The notes beneath the pieces were generated by a model. It worked only from the letters and a program-made list of their open reading frames with translations. It was not told the origin of the DNA and made no database searches. Shown here in pieces: positions 48,093-56,916 of a stretch of DNA of 64,000 nucleotides (within the stretch, counting starts at the first letter, position 1; each line of letters starts with the position of its first letter). This DNA comes from Actinomadura luteofluorescens (GTDB lineage: Bacteria; Actinomycetota; Actinomycetes; Streptosporangiales; Streptosporangiaceae), in assembly GCF_013409365.1 (NCBI RefSeq), contig NZ_JACCBA010000001.1, positions 8,122,001-8,186,000 of the forward strand, read 5' to 3'. Position numbers and translations under genes: made by a program.

Positions 48093-49047
48093 CGTCGCAC
48101 CCGTGGCCGCGCCGTCCTTCGGGGACGACGCGGCCGGGCTGGGCCGGGGGCGCGCCGCGGCGTTCGTCGCGCCGGCGCTGGTCCTGGTCGCGGTGTTCCT
48201 GGTGTTCCCCGCGCTCTGGACGCTGTACCTGGGCACGACCGACTACCGGCTCACCGGCGTCGCAGCCAGCGAGCCGCGGTTCGTCGGGACCGGCAACTAC
48301 CGGGACGTGCTCGGCGACGGGGACTTCCACCGGTCGCTGTGGCTGACGCTCCAGTTCGTCCTGGGGTCGGCGGTGATCGGGCAGACCGTGCTCGGCTTCG
48401 CGATCGCGTGGGTGATGCGCGACCGGTCCGGCCCGGTCAGGCGTCTGGTCGAGGGGCTGGTGCTGCTGGCCTGGATCCTGCCGTCCTCGGTCATCGCGTT
48501 CCTGTGGATCGCGCTGCTCGACCGCGACGGCGGGACCCTCAACGCCGTGCTCGGCACCCCGGGCACGGCGTGGCTGCTCGACCATCCGATGGCGTGCGTC
48601 GTCGTGTTCAACGTCTGGCGCGGGACCGCGTTCTCGATGATGCTCTGCGGCGCGGCCCTCGGGAACGTTCCACCGTCCCATCTGGAGACGGCGCGGCTCG
48701 CGGGCGCCTCGACCTGGCAGACGCTCCGCGACGCGGTGTTCCCGCGCGTCAGGGGCCATCTGCTGACGAGCCTGCTGCTGGTCAGCCTGTGGACGTTCAA
48801 CGACTTCACCCCCTTCCTGATCACCGCGGGCGGCCCGGACGGGCGCTCGGAGATCATGTCGGTGTACGTGTACCGGACGGCGCTCGGCGACGGCCGGCTC
48901 GGGTTCGGCGCCGCCATCTCACTGATCATGATCCTGATCAACCTGATGATCGCGCTGGTCTACCTGCGGGCCCTGCGCGACCGCGGCCGCGGCCGCGGCC
49001 GCGCCCGCGCGGCGCACGCCGGTGCGGCGGAGGAGGCGGCCGCGTGA
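48064..49047 (+). CDS. ABC transporter permease 1 (mannoside operon)
   Basis: A 327-residue permease with six predicted transmembrane segments and an EAA-loop variant (LETARLAGASTWQTLRDAVFP). The GTG start lies within the end of the solute-binding protein gene (29-base overlap). The C-terminal tail is an Arg/Gly/Ala-rich low-complexity stretch encoded by a GGCCGC-type simple repeat near 48980-49010. It pairs with the following permease, whose GTG overlaps its stop (GTGA). Confidence 0.92.
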   Translation: MAPPTSPRADVAPVAAPSFGDDAAGLGRGRAAAFVAPALVLVAVFLVFPALWTLYLGTTDYRLTGVAASEPRFVGTGNYRDVLGDGDFHRSLWLTLQFVLGSAVIGQTVLGFAIAWVMRDRSGPVRRLVEGLVLLAWILPSSVIAFLWIALLDRDGGTLNAVLGTPGTAWLLDHPMACVVVFNVWRGTAFSMMLCGAALGNVPPSHLETARLAGASTWQTLRDAVFPRVRGHLLTSLLLVSLWTFNDFTPFLITAGGPDGRSEIMSVYVYRTALGDGRLGFGAAISLIMILINLMIALVYLRALRDRGRGRGRARAAHAGAAEEAAA

Positions 49048-49871
49048 ACGCCGCCGTGCGCGAGGCGCTGCGCCGGATCGGGCTGGCCACGTTCGTGTCG
49101 GCCGTCCTCGGGTTCTTCGCGCTGCCGCTGCTCTGGCTGGCGTTCGCGCCGTTCGACGCGAACCCGGGCATCGCGGCGTCGCTGCCCGAGTTCACCCTGC
49201 ACAACTTCCGGGTCCTGCTCGACAACCCCTACGCGCTCGCGTCGCTGCGCAACTCGGTGCTGCTGGCCGCCGGGACGGCCGCGCTCGTGGTCGCGACCGC
49301 GTCGCTGGCCGCGTACGCGCTGAGCCGGGTCCGGGTGCCCGGCCGGGACCTGCTGCTCTACGTCCTGCTCCTGCTGTCGTCGATCATCACGGGGACGGCC
49401 GCGATGGTGCCGGTGTTCCTGCTGGCCTTCAACCTGCACCTGATCGACTCGCGGATCGGCGTGATCCTGGTGCTGACCGGCGGGCTGCTGCCCGCGGCGA
49501 TCTTCCTGCTGAAGGACTTCACCGACGCCACGCCCACGTCCTACGAGGAGGCCGCGCGGGTGTTCGGCGCCTCGCCGCTGCAGGTCCTGCGGCACGTCGT
49601 CGTCCCGGTCATCCGGCCCGGCCTCGCCACCGTGGCGGTCTGGACGGTCGCGCAGGTGTGGGGCGACTTCCTCATGCCGTTCCTGCTCCTGCGCGACCCG
49701 GACAAGGCCCCCGCCTCGGTGATCATGTACACGTTCTACACCGAGGGCGGGCAGCCGGACCTGCCGCTGATCTCCACGTTCTCGCTGCTGTACTCCCTGC
49801 CGGTCGTGCTCATGTACCTGTTCGTCAGCCGCCGGTACGGGTTCCGCTTCCACGGAGGGATCAAGCGCTGA
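49044..49871 (+). CDS. ABC transporter permease 2 (mannoside operon)
   Basis: A 275-residue MalG-type permease with six predicted transmembrane segments and the EAA motif YEEAARVFGASPLQVLRHVVVP. The GTG at 49044 is set by the GGAGGAGG just upstream and by the overlap with the preceding stop. Its own stop overlaps the ATPase start in TGATG, so the transporter subunits are translated as a coupled set. Confidence 0.92.
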   Translation: MNAAVREALRRIGLATFVSAVLGFFALPLLWLAFAPFDANPGIAASLPEFTLHNFRVLLDNPYALASLRNSVLLAAGTAALVVATASLAAYALSRVRVPGRDLLLYVLLLLSSIITGTAAMVPVFLLAFNLHLIDSRIGVILVLTGGLLPAAIFLLKDFTDATPTSYEEAARVFGASPLQVLRHVVVPVIRPGLATVAVWTVAQVWGDFLMPFLLLRDPDKAPASVIMYTFYTEGGQPDLPLISTFSLLYSLPVVLMYLFVSRRYGFRFHGGIKR

Positions 49872-50998
49872 TGGGGTCCATCACGATCCGGCGGCTGACG
49901 AAGGTCTATCCGGGCGGCGTCCGGGCCCTGGACGCGCTCGACCTGGACGTCGCCATGGGCGAGTTCTTCGCGCTGCTCGGCCCGTCCGGCTGCGGCAAGA
50001 CGACGCTGCTCCGCACGATCGCCGGCCTGGAGGCGGCCACGGGCGGGACGATCCGCCTCGGCGACGAGGACGTGACGCGGCTCCAGCCGGGGCGCCGCGA
50101 CGTCGGCATGGTGTTCCAGGACTACGCGCTGTTCCCGCACATGACCGTCATGGACAACATCGCCTACCCGCTGCGCGTCAGGAGGCAGAGCCGCGCCGTC
50201 CGGTACGGGCGGGCCGCCGAGGCCGTCCGGGAGCTCGGCCTCGGGGGGCTGGAGCGGCGGCGCCCGGGGGAGCTGTCGGGCGGTCAGCAGCAGCGGGTGG
50301 CGCTGGCGCGCGCCGTGGTGGCCGATCCGCGGGTCCTCCTGCTGGACGAGCCGCTGTCCAACCTGGACGCGCGGCTCCGCCTGGAGGCCCGCACGTTCCT
50401 GAAGAGGTTCCAGCACCGCCTCGCGTTCACCTCGGTTTTCGTCACGCACGACCAGGCGGAGGCGCTGGCGCTCGCCGACCGGATCGCGGTCATGGAGGCG
50501 GGACAGATCCGGCAGATCGGTACGCCCGCGGAGGTGTTCCGGCGTCCGGCGAACCTGTTCGTGGCCTCGTTCATCGGGTCGACGCCGATGAACCTGCTGC
50601 CCGGCACGGTCCGCGGTGGTGCCGTCGCGGCCTGCGGGACCGTGCTGCCGGTCCCGGAGGAGGCGCGCGGCCTCGTTCCGGACGGGCAAGAGGTCGTGTG
50701 CGGGGTACGTCCCGAGTACATGGAGTTCAGCACCGAACCGGTGGACGGGGCGTTCGGCGGGAGAGTGTCAGTGGTGGAGAACCTCGGCGCGTCCTCCCTG
50801 GTGACCCTGGACGTCGACGGCGAGACGGTGCGGGTCGTGGTGGGGGAGGGCGTCGAGGTCCAGCTCTCCGCGGAGGGGTGGGCGTCGCCGCGTCCGGGAC
50901 GCGTCCTGCTCTACCGCGACGGCGAACTGGTGACCGGAGACGGCGACGAGGTCGGGAGGGCGGCGGCGTCCCTGACCAAGGACGGGAAGAGCGGATGA
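49871..50998 (+). CDS. ABC transporter ATP-binding protein (MalK/UgpC type)
   Basis: A 375-residue ATPase. Walker A GPSGCGKTT near residue 37, the Q-loop in GMVFQDYALFPHMTV, the signature LSGGQQQRVALARA near 138, Walker B VLLLDEPLSNLD and the switch His in VFVTHDQ are all present. A C-terminal TOBE/OB-fold regulatory region follows (about 240-365). Unlike the amino-sugar importer upstream, this system has its own ATPase. It starts at TGATG and its stop overlaps the PHP gene start in ATGA. Confidence 0.94.
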   Translation: MGSITIRRLTKVYPGGVRALDALDLDVAMGEFFALLGPSGCGKTTLLRTIAGLEAATGGTIRLGDEDVTRLQPGRRDVGMVFQDYALFPHMTVMDNIAYPLRVRRQSRAVRYGRAAEAVRELGLGGLERRRPGELSGGQQQRVALARAVVADPRVLLLDEPLSNLDARLRLEARTFLKRFQHRLAFTSVFVTHDQAEALALADRIAVMEAGQIRQIGTPAEVFRRPANLFVASFIGSTPMNLLPGTVRGGAVAACGTVLPVPEEARGLVPDGQEVVCGVRPEYMEFSTEPVDGAFGGRVSVVENLGASSLVTLDVDGETVRVVVGEGVEVQLSAEGWASPRPGRVLLYRDGELVTGDGDEVGRAAASLTKDGKSG

Positions 50999-52191
50999 CC
51001 GTGCACGGCGGACGGTGGAGCCTGGAGGACCGTCTGGAGCAGGGCCTACACGAGCTCCCCTTCGAGGTGCCGCAGGGCACGGCGTCCATCACGGTCGAGC
51101 TCTCCTTCGACGGCGGTGTGATCGACCTGGGCTGCCACGGGCCGGACGGGTTCCGCGGCTGGTCCGGCGGGGCGCGCCGCCGGTTCACGATAGGCGCGGA
51201 CTGGGCGACGCCCGGATATCTCCCCGGCGAGCTCGAACCGGGCCTATGGCACGTCTGGCTCGGGCTGCACCGCATTCCACCGGACGGCGTCCCGTACGAG
51301 GTCACCGTCACCACCTCTGGGACGGCCCCAACGCGGCCGGACGAAACAGCGCCTCCACGGCCGGAACGACCGTCCCGCCCTGGTCTCCCCGCCCCGGACG
51401 GGATGCGCTGGCTCGCCGGTGACCTGCACTCGCACACCGTCCACAGCGACGGCACGCTCACCGTCCACGAACTGGCGTGCCTCGCCGCCTCCCGGGGCCT
51501 CGACTACCTCGCGGTCACCGACCACAACACCGTCAGCCACCACCCCGAGCTCCCCGCCGCCGGGGCGCACGCCGGGATCCTGCTGCTGCCCGGCCAGGAG
51601 GTCACCACCGACCTCGGCCACGCGAACGTCTTCGGCGACACCGGCTGGATCGACTTCCGAGGCCCGAGCGCCGACTGGGCGGCCTCCGCCGCCGCGCGGG
51701 GCGGGCTCATGTCGATCAACCACCCGCTCAGCGGCGACTGCGCCTGGCGCCGCCCGCTGCCCGCCGAGCACCGGCCGCGCCACGCCGAGATCTGGCATTC
51801 GTCCTGGTGGGACCGCCGCTGGGGCGCCCCGCTCGCCTGGGCGCAGGTCTGGCGTCCGCAGGGCGTCGTCCCGCTCGGCGGCAGCGACTTCCACGACCCG
51901 GCGCAGGAGAAGAGCCTCGGCGAGCCCGTCACCTGGGTCCTCGCCGAAGGAGACGACGTCCTGGGCGGGATCGCGGCGGGCCGGACGGCGGTGTCCGCCG
52001 GCCTGGAGGCGCCGGTGCTGCTGCGCGTCGACGGCGAGCTCGTCGCCCTCGGCGCGGACGGCACCGTGCTGGTCCGGCCGGACGGGCGCCGCACCGCCGT
52101 CCGGGGCGACCGCGTCCGGATGCCGGCGGAGGCGGCGGGCATGCATCGACTGGAGACCCACGAGAACGAGGTGATCGCACTGTGCGGGTAG
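50995..52191 (+). CDS. PHP-domain metallo-phosphoesterase-like protein (CehA/McbA type)
   Basis: A 398-residue cytoplasmic protein. Residues 1-115 form a beta-sandwich-like N-terminal domain, then a short Pro-rich linker. Residues 135-398 form a PHP metal-dependent hydrolase domain with GDLHSHTVHSDG (Asp143, His145, His147), YLAVTDHNTVSHH near 178, a Glu in LLPGQEVTTD, SINHPLSG near 240 and VPLGGSDFHDP near 298, giving a full trinuclear metal ligand set. CehA/McbA relatives hydrolyse phosphoesters or carbamate and acyl esters. It has no signal peptide, so it acts on an imported compound, perhaps removing a phosphate-linked group before the mannosidase acts. ATGA overlap upstream, 10-base overlap downstream. 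Confidence 0.88.
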   Translation: MTVHGGRWSLEDRLEQGLHELPFEVPQGTASITVELSFDGGVIDLGCHGPDGFRGWSGGARRRFTIGADWATPGYLPGELEPGLWHVWLGLHRIPPDGVPYEVTVTTSGTAPTRPDETAPPRPERPSRPGLPAPDGMRWLAGDLHSHTVHSDGTLTVHELACLAASRGLDYLAVTDHNTVSHHPELPAAGAHAGILLLPGQEVTTDLGHANVFGDTGWIDFRGPSADWAASAAARGGLMSINHPLSGDCAWRRPLPAEHRPRHAEIWHSSWWDRRWGAPLAWAQVWRPQGVVPLGGSDFHDPAQEKSLGEPVTWVLAEGDDVLGGIAAGRTAVSAGLEAPVLLRVDGELVALGADGTVLVRPDGRRTAVRGDRVRMPAEAAGMHRLETHENEVIALCG

Positions 52192-54902
52192 CAGGCCGGG
52201 CCGAGGACTCAGAGATCGTCGTCGTGCCGCACACCCACTGGGACCGCGAGTGGTACCTGCCGTTCCAGCGTTTCCGGCTCCGCCTGGTGTCGCTGCTGGA
52301 CGGCGTCATCGACGGGATGGAGGCCGACCCGCGCTGGCACTTCACCCTGGACGGGCAGATGGCCGCCGTCGACGACTACCTGGAGATCCGCCCCGAGCGG
52401 CGCGAGCGGATGGCCGCGCTCGTCCGGGAGGGCCGGCTCGCCGTCGGGCCCTGGCAGATCCTGCACGACGAGTTCCTGTGCTCGGGGGAGAACATCGTCC
52501 GGAACCTGGAGCTCGGGCTGCGGCGCGCGGAGGAGCTGGGCGCCGCGATGATGGTCGGCTACCTTCCCGACCAGTTCGGGCACTGCGCGCAGACCCCGCA
52601 GATCCTCAGGCTCGCGGGGATCGAGCACGCCTGCGTGTGGCGCGGCGTCCCGGACCGGGTCCGCACCCGCGCGTTCGCCTGGGAGGCGCCGGACGGGACC
52701 GCGATCCGCACCCAGTACCTCCCCGAGGGCGGCTACGGCAACGCCGCGTCGATGTTCGAGGAGTTCGAGGACGGCGCGTCCCTGCTGCCCGGCCGCGTCG
52801 CCGGGTTCGCGGAGGCGATGGGCCGCTGGTACCCGGGCGGCGGCCCCCTGCTGGCCATGTACGGGGCCGACCACACCGCGCCCGCCGCCGACCTCGCCGA
52901 CCGGGTCGCCTCGGCCGGGCCCGCGATGCGGCTGGACACGCTCGCCGGCTACTTCGCGGGCGAGACCCCGTCCGTGGACGGGCTGCCGCACGTCCGGGGC
53001 GAGCTGCGGTCCCACGCCCGCGCCAACATCCTTCCCGGCGTGCTGTCGGCCCGCGTCCGGCTCAAGCAGCTCATGGGGCGCGCCGAGCGGCTCGTGGAGC
53101 GGTACGCCGAACCCCTGACCGCCCTCTGGTACGCCGGCGACGCGCAGCGGTTCCTCGACCTGGCGTGGCGGCGCCTCATCGAGGTGAGCTGCCACGACTC
53201 GGTCACCGGATGCGGCAGCGACGAGACCGCCGAGCAGGTCGCGGCGCGCATGGCGGAGGCCGAGCAGCTCGGCCGCGCGGTCTGCGACCTGGTGACCGCC
53301 GAGCGCGCCGCGACGGTACCTCTCGGCTCGCACCTGGTGTTCAACCCGACCCCCGCCGCCCGGACCGGCCTCGTCACCCTGGACATTCCGTGCGAAGGGG
53401 AACCCGGTCTGGTGACGGGGGACGGACGGCCCGTCCCCGTGCAGACGCTCGACATCGCGCCCACCGTCCTGGACGACGCCGTCCACCCGGCCTCCGAGCT
53501 GCCGATACTTCTGGAGCGGGTGTACGGGCGGGTGCTGTTCGGGCAGGAGATCCGCGACTGGGCGGTGTCCCAGGCGGATCGCACGCTCACCTTCCACGTC
53601 ACGTCCCGCGCCGAGGTCCCGTTCGACATCGGCGAGGTGCGGGAGGCGCTCCGCGATGCGGACGGAGACTGGCGGGTCCGGATCGTGGCCGACCCGCGCC
53701 GCACGGTCGCCGCGCTGGTCGACGTGCCCGCGCTGGGGCTCACCGCCGTCCAGCCTGCCGCGCCGGCCGGTGCCGCCGAGGGGCCGGTGACGGCCGAGGG
53801 GCACGTCCTGGACAACGGGCTGCTGCGCGCCGAGGTCCGGGTGGACGGCACGCTCCAGCTGCGCACCCCGTCCGGCCACATCGTCGAGGGGGTCGGCCGC
53901 GTCGTGGACGGCGGCGACCTCGGCGACTCCTACAACTACGCCCCGCCCGCCGAGGACCGCATCGTCGGCGACCCCCTGACGGTCGACGTCCGTCCCGTGT
54001 GGGACGGGCCGCTCGTCGCCGCGCTCGACATCGTCCGGACGTACCGGTGGCCCGCCTCCGGGGACGCTTCGCGCGACGCCCGGTCCGAGGCCGAGGAGGA
54101 CGTGACCGTCAGCACCCGCGCCGAGCTGCGCGCCGGCGAGCCCTTCCTCCGGCTGCACGTCACGTTCGACAACCGCTGCGACGACCATCGCGTCCGGCTG
54201 CACATGTCGCTGCCGCGCCAGGCCGGCTCGTCCTTCGCGGAGGGGCAGTTCGCGATCGTCGAGCGGGGGCCCGCGGCCGAGGGCGGCTTCGGGGAGCGGC
54301 CGGTGCCGACGTTCCCCGCGTCCGGGTTCGTCGCCGCCGGCGGCCTCGCCGTCCTGCTGGAGCACGCCACCGAGTACGAGGTCCTCGGCGGACGGGAGAT
54401 GGCGCTCACCCTGCTGCGCTCGATCGGCTACCTGTCACGGGACCGCAACGCCTACCGGGACCAGCCCGCCGGACCGCAACTGCCCACCCCGGGGGCCCAG
54501 TGCCGCGGCGAGCGCGCGGTCGGCCTCGCGATCATGCCGTACTCCGGCGAGGCGCCGGGAACCGACGTCCTGCAGGCCGCCGAGACCTACCGGCATGACC
54601 TGCTCACCGCCGTCGGATACGGGCGCGCCGCCCTGCCTGTCCCGGCCCCCCGGGCGGGCCTCTCGATCACCGGCGACGGCGTGGCGATGACCTCGCTCCG
54701 CCTTCGCGACGGCTGGACCGAGACCCGCATGGTCGCCCAGTGCGCCCACCCCACCACGGCCGTCCTGCGAGGCGACCTCACCGAGGCGACCCGCGTCGAC
54801 CTGCGCGGACACCCCGGCATCCCGCTCGACGTCCACGACGGGACGGCCACGCTGGCACTGCGGCCCTGGGAGATCGCGACCGTCCGCTTCCGGACGTCCT
54901 AG
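52182..54902 (+). CDS. GH38 alpha-mannosidase
   Basis: A 906-residue family 38 retaining alpha-mannosidase. The catalytic domain opens with the zinc-binding VVPHTHWDREWY (His17, His19, Asp21). It carries the probable nucleophile Asp130 in GYLPDQFGHC and a late His in SCHDSVTGCGSDE. A three-helix bundle and large C-terminal beta domains follow, giving normal family length. No signal peptide is present, so it works in the cytoplasm on imported mannosides. The GTG start lies inside the end of the PHP gene. It ends the ABC-PHP-mannosidase operon, and its stop shares CTAG with the convergent glucokinase gene. Confidence 0.93.
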   Translation: MRVAGRAEDSEIVVVPHTHWDREWYLPFQRFRLRLVSLLDGVIDGMEADPRWHFTLDGQMAAVDDYLEIRPERRERMAALVREGRLAVGPWQILHDEFLCSGENIVRNLELGLRRAEELGAAMMVGYLPDQFGHCAQTPQILRLAGIEHACVWRGVPDRVRTRAFAWEAPDGTAIRTQYLPEGGYGNAASMFEEFEDGASLLPGRVAGFAEAMGRWYPGGGPLLAMYGADHTAPAADLADRVASAGPAMRLDTLAGYFAGETPSVDGLPHVRGELRSHARANILPGVLSARVRLKQLMGRAERLVERYAEPLTALWYAGDAQRFLDLAWRRLIEVSCHDSVTGCGSDETAEQVAARMAEAEQLGRAVCDLVTAERAATVPLGSHLVFNPTPAARTGLVTLDIPCEGEPGLVTGDGRPVPVQTLDIAPTVLDDAVHPASELPILLERVYGRVLFGQEIRDWAVSQADRTLTFHVTSRAEVPFDIGEVREALRDADGDWRVRIVADPRRTVAALVDVPALGLTAVQPAAPAGAAEGPVTAEGHVLDNGLLRAEVRVDGTLQLRTPSGHIVEGVGRVVDGGDLGDSYNYAPPAEDRIVGDPLTVDVRPVWDGPLVAALDIVRTYRWPASGDASRDARSEAEEDVTVSTRAELRAGEPFLRLHVTFDNRCDDHRVRLHMSLPRQAGSSFAEGQFAIVERGPAAEGGFGERPVPTFPASGFVAAGGLAVLLEHATEYEVLGGREMALTLLRSIGYLSRDRNAYRDQPAGPQLPTPGAQCRGERAVGLAIMPYSGEAPGTDVLQAAETYRHDLLTAVGYGRAALPVPAPRAGLSITGDGVAMTSLRLRDGWTETRMVAQCAHPTTAVLRGDLTEATRVDLRGHPGIPLDVHDGTATLALRPWEIATVRFRTS

Positions 54903-55735
54903 CGTGCGGCCTCCGCCGAACGCGCCGCCTCGTCCGCCCTGTCATGAGCGGCCTCGGCCGCTCTGTCATCAGCGGCCTCGGCCGCTCTGTCATCAGCGGC
55001 CTCGGCCGCCATGGCCGCCCCCACGATGCCCGCGTTGTTCACCAGCCGCGCCGGGACGATCTCCGCCCGGACGCCCTCGATCAGCGGGAGGAAGTGCTCG
55101 GACTTCTTGCTCACCCCGCCGCCCACGATGATCAGCGAGGGGGAGATCAGCGCCTCCAGATGGCCCATGTAGACGCTGAGCCGCTTCGCCCACTTCTTCC
55201 AGCTGAGGTCGTGCTCCTCCCGCGCCTTCGCCGCCGCGCGGATCTCGGCGTCCTCGCCGTCGATCTGGAGGTGCCCGAACTCGGTGTTCGGGACGAGGAC
55301 GCCGTCGGTGAACAGCGCGCTGCCGATCCCCGTCCCCAGCGTGAGCACGACGACCGTGCCCCGCCGGCCGCGGCCCGCGCCGAGCCGCATCTCCGCGATC
55401 CCCGCGGCGTCCGCGTCGTTGAGCAGCGTGATCTCCCGGCCGGTCGCGTCCGCGATCAGCGACTCCGCCTCCAGCCCGATCCAGTGCCCGGACACGTTCG
55501 CCGCCGACATCGTCCTGCCGCCGATCACCACACCGGGATAGGTGACCCCGACCGGCCCCTCCCACCCGAAGTGGTTCACGACCTGCGCGAGCACCTTCGC
55601 GACCGCCTTGGGCTTCGACGGCTGCGGCGTGTCCACCCGGAACCGCTCCCGGGTGAACGACCCGTCCGACAGGTCGACCGGCGCGCCCTTGATCCCCGAC
55701 CCGCCGATGTCGATCCCCAGCATCTCCCTCGCCAT
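54899..55735 (-). CDS. ppgK: Polyphosphate glucokinase (ROK family) with repetitive C-terminus
   Basis: A 278-residue glucokinase that uses polyphosphate (or ATP) to make glucose 6-phosphate. The N-terminal MLGIDIGGSGIKGAPVDL phosphate loop, catalytic Asp in LLNDADAAGIAEM near residue 105, GTVVVLTLGTGIGSALF, and the actinobacterial PpgK segment SWKKWAKRLSVYMGHLEALI are all present. The conserved part ends near residue 245. Beyond it, three eight-residue units of the type AAEAADDR form an added charged tail encoded by a 24-base tandem repeat. Some actinobacterial PpgK enzymes also phosphorylate mannose, which would suit the adjacent mannosidase operon; this is inference. Confidence 0.92.
   Translation of the reverse strand: MAREMLGIDIGGSGIKGAPVDLSDGSFTRERFRVDTPQPSKPKAVAKVLAQVVNHFGWEGPVGVTYPGVVIGGRTMSAANVSGHWIGLEAESLIADATGREITLLNDADAAGIAEMRLGAGRGRRGTVVVLTLGTGIGSALFTDGVLVPNTEFGHLQIDGEDAEIRAAAKAREEHDLSWKKWAKRLSVYMGHLEALISPSLIIVGGGVSKKSEHFLPLIEGVRAEIVPARLVNNAGIVGAAMAAEAADDRAAEAADDRAAEAAHDRADEAARSAEAAR
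54937..55008. repeat. Three-copy 24-base tandem repeat inside ppgK
   Basis: Two identical copies of CTCTGTCATCAGCGGCCTCG plus GCCG (54961-54984, 54985-55008) and one imperfect copy (54937-54960) lie in frame at the 3' end of ppgK. Each adds eight residues (AAEAADDR on the protein). The length is a multiple of three, so copy number can change without disrupting the gene. Confidence 0.85.
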
Positions 55736-55763
55736 GCCCCCACTCTGCCCGATCTTTACCCCG

Positions 55764-56084
55764 TTAAGAGCCCTCCAGCATCTGCAGGCCGACCACGCCG
55801 ACGACGATCAGGCCGAGGAACGCCAGCCGGGCCGGCGACGCGCTCTCACCGAACGCGACCATGCCGACCAGCGCGACGCCGAGCGCCCCCAGGCCGACGA
55901 AGACCGCGTACGCCGTCCCGACCGGCAGCGTCCGCAGTGACAGCGACAGCACCACCACGCTGAGCAGCGCGACCGACAGGCCGATGACGGTCGGCCAGAG
56001 CCGCGTCAGGCCGTCCGACTGCTTCAGCGCCGTCGCCCACACCAGCTCCGTCAACCCCGCGATCAGCAGATAGATCCAGGCCAT
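55764..56084 (-). CDS. Small multidrug resistance (SMR) family exporter, Gdx/SugE-like
   Basis: A 106-residue membrane protein with four transmembrane helices. The essential Glu of SMR proteins is at residue 13 in AGLTELVWATALKQS. The Lys that follows (ATALKQSDG) and LTRLWP resemble guanidinium exporters (Gdx/SugE) more than broad QacC/EmrE drug exporters. It works as a dual-topology dimer exchanging cation for protons. Its ATG overlaps the SDR stop in TGATG, so it is the second gene of the SDR operon. No guanidine riboswitch was recognised upstream. Confidence 0.88.
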   Translation of the reverse strand: MAWIYLLIAGLTELVWATALKQSDGLTRLWPTVIGLSVALLSVVVLSLSLRTLPVGTAYAVFVGLGALGVALVGMVAFGESASPARLAFLGLIVVGVVGLQMLEGS

Positions 56085-56827
56085 CAGGCTGCGTACCCTC
56101 CGTCCACGGCGATCGCCGCACCGGTGACATAGTCCCCGCCCGGACCCGCCAGATGCGCGACCATGGCGGCGATCTCCTCGGCGCGCGCGTACCGGCCGAG
56201 AGCCGTGAACCCGCGCTCGAACTCGGCGTCGGGGGAGTCAGCGGGATTCATCTCGGTGTCGGTGGAGCCCGGCTGCACCACGTTCGCGGTGATCCCGCGC
56301 GGCCCGAGATCGCGGGCCAGGCCCCGGGTGAGCCCGGTGAGCGCCGACTTGCTCATGGCGTACAGCGTCCAGCCCGGGTAGGGGACGCGCTCGGCGAGGC
56401 TGCTGCCGATGTTGATGACGCGCCCGCCCGGCCCGAGATGACGGGCCGCCGCCTGCGCCGCGACGAACGCCGCCCGGACGTGGATCGCCAGGGTCCGGTC
56501 GAGCTCGGCGGCCGTCACGTCCTCCAGAGGCCCGTAGGGCGCGATCCCCGCGTTGTTGACCAGGATGTCGAGCCGGCCCAGTTCGGCCGCCGTCCGGTCG
56601 ACGGCCGCGACGACGGCCGCGGGGTCGGCGGCGTCGGCGGCGATCGCCAGCCCCCGCACGCCCGCCGCCTCGATCTCCTCGACGACGCCGGCGGCCCGTT
56701 CCGGGGCCCGCACGTAGGTCACCGCGACGTCGGCGCCGTGCCGCGCCAGCCGCCGCGCGATCGCCGCCCCGATGCCGCGACCGCCCCCCGTCACCAGCGC
56801 CACCCGTCCTGCCAGATCCGCCGTCAT
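56084..56827 (-). CDS. Short-chain dehydrogenase/reductase
   Basis: A 247-residue classical SDR. The cofactor motif VALVTGGGRGIGAAIARRLARHG lies near residue 8, DILVNNAGIAPYG near 85, catalytic Ser in INIGSSLAE, Tyr-x3-Lys in TLYAMSKSALTG near 155, and the C-terminal GAAIAVDGGYA. The residue after the second strand (VTYVRAPER) suggests NADP preference. The ATG at 56827 follows GGGAGC by six bases; an upstream extension to 56896 would run across the operator region and is rejected. It is divergent from a TetR gene with two operator-like sites between them and cotranscribed with the SMR exporter. Confidence 0.9.
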   Translation of the reverse strand: MTADLAGRVALVTGGGRGIGAAIARRLARHGADVAVTYVRAPERAAGVVEEIEAAGVRGLAIAADAADPAAVVAAVDRTAAELGRLDILVNNAGIAPYGPLEDVTAAELDRTLAIHVRAAFVAAQAAARHLGPGGRVINIGSSLAERVPYPGWTLYAMSKSALTGLTRGLARDLGPRGITANVVQPGSTDTEMNPADSPDAEFERGFTALGRYARAEEIAAMVAHLAGPGGDYVTGAAIAVDGGYAA

Positions 56828-56846
56828 CTCAGCTCCCGCCACTAAT

Positions 56847-56889
56847 CGGAGAAGTTTCCGCTTAGCGAGCATAACCGGAGAGTTTTCCG
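56847..56889. promoter_or_regulatory. Two near-palindromic TetR operator sites
   Basis: CGGAGAAGTTTCCG (56847-56860) and CGGAGAGTTTTCCG (56876-56889) match at 12 of 14 positions, each with CGGA/TCCG-type ends, and start 29 bases apart. They lie in the divergent region between the SDR and tetR genes, where TetR repressors usually bind. The second site lies just before the tetR -10 box (TACGCT, 56903-56908). Confidence 0.65.
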
Positions 56890-56916
56890 GATACAAACCC
56901 GTTACGCTGGGGTGCC

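Noticed and set aside
48975..49015. GGCCGC-type simple repeat as a possible regulatory or recombination site
   Set aside because: It lies within the permease coding region and encodes its Arg/Gly/Ala tail in frame; simple GC repeat is expected at this composition.
55740..56150. Guanidine riboswitch ahead of the SugE-like gene
   Set aside because: The exporter gene starts inside the SDR stop codon without a leader, and the region upstream of the SDR shows protein-operator repeats rather than riboswitch-like conserved stems.
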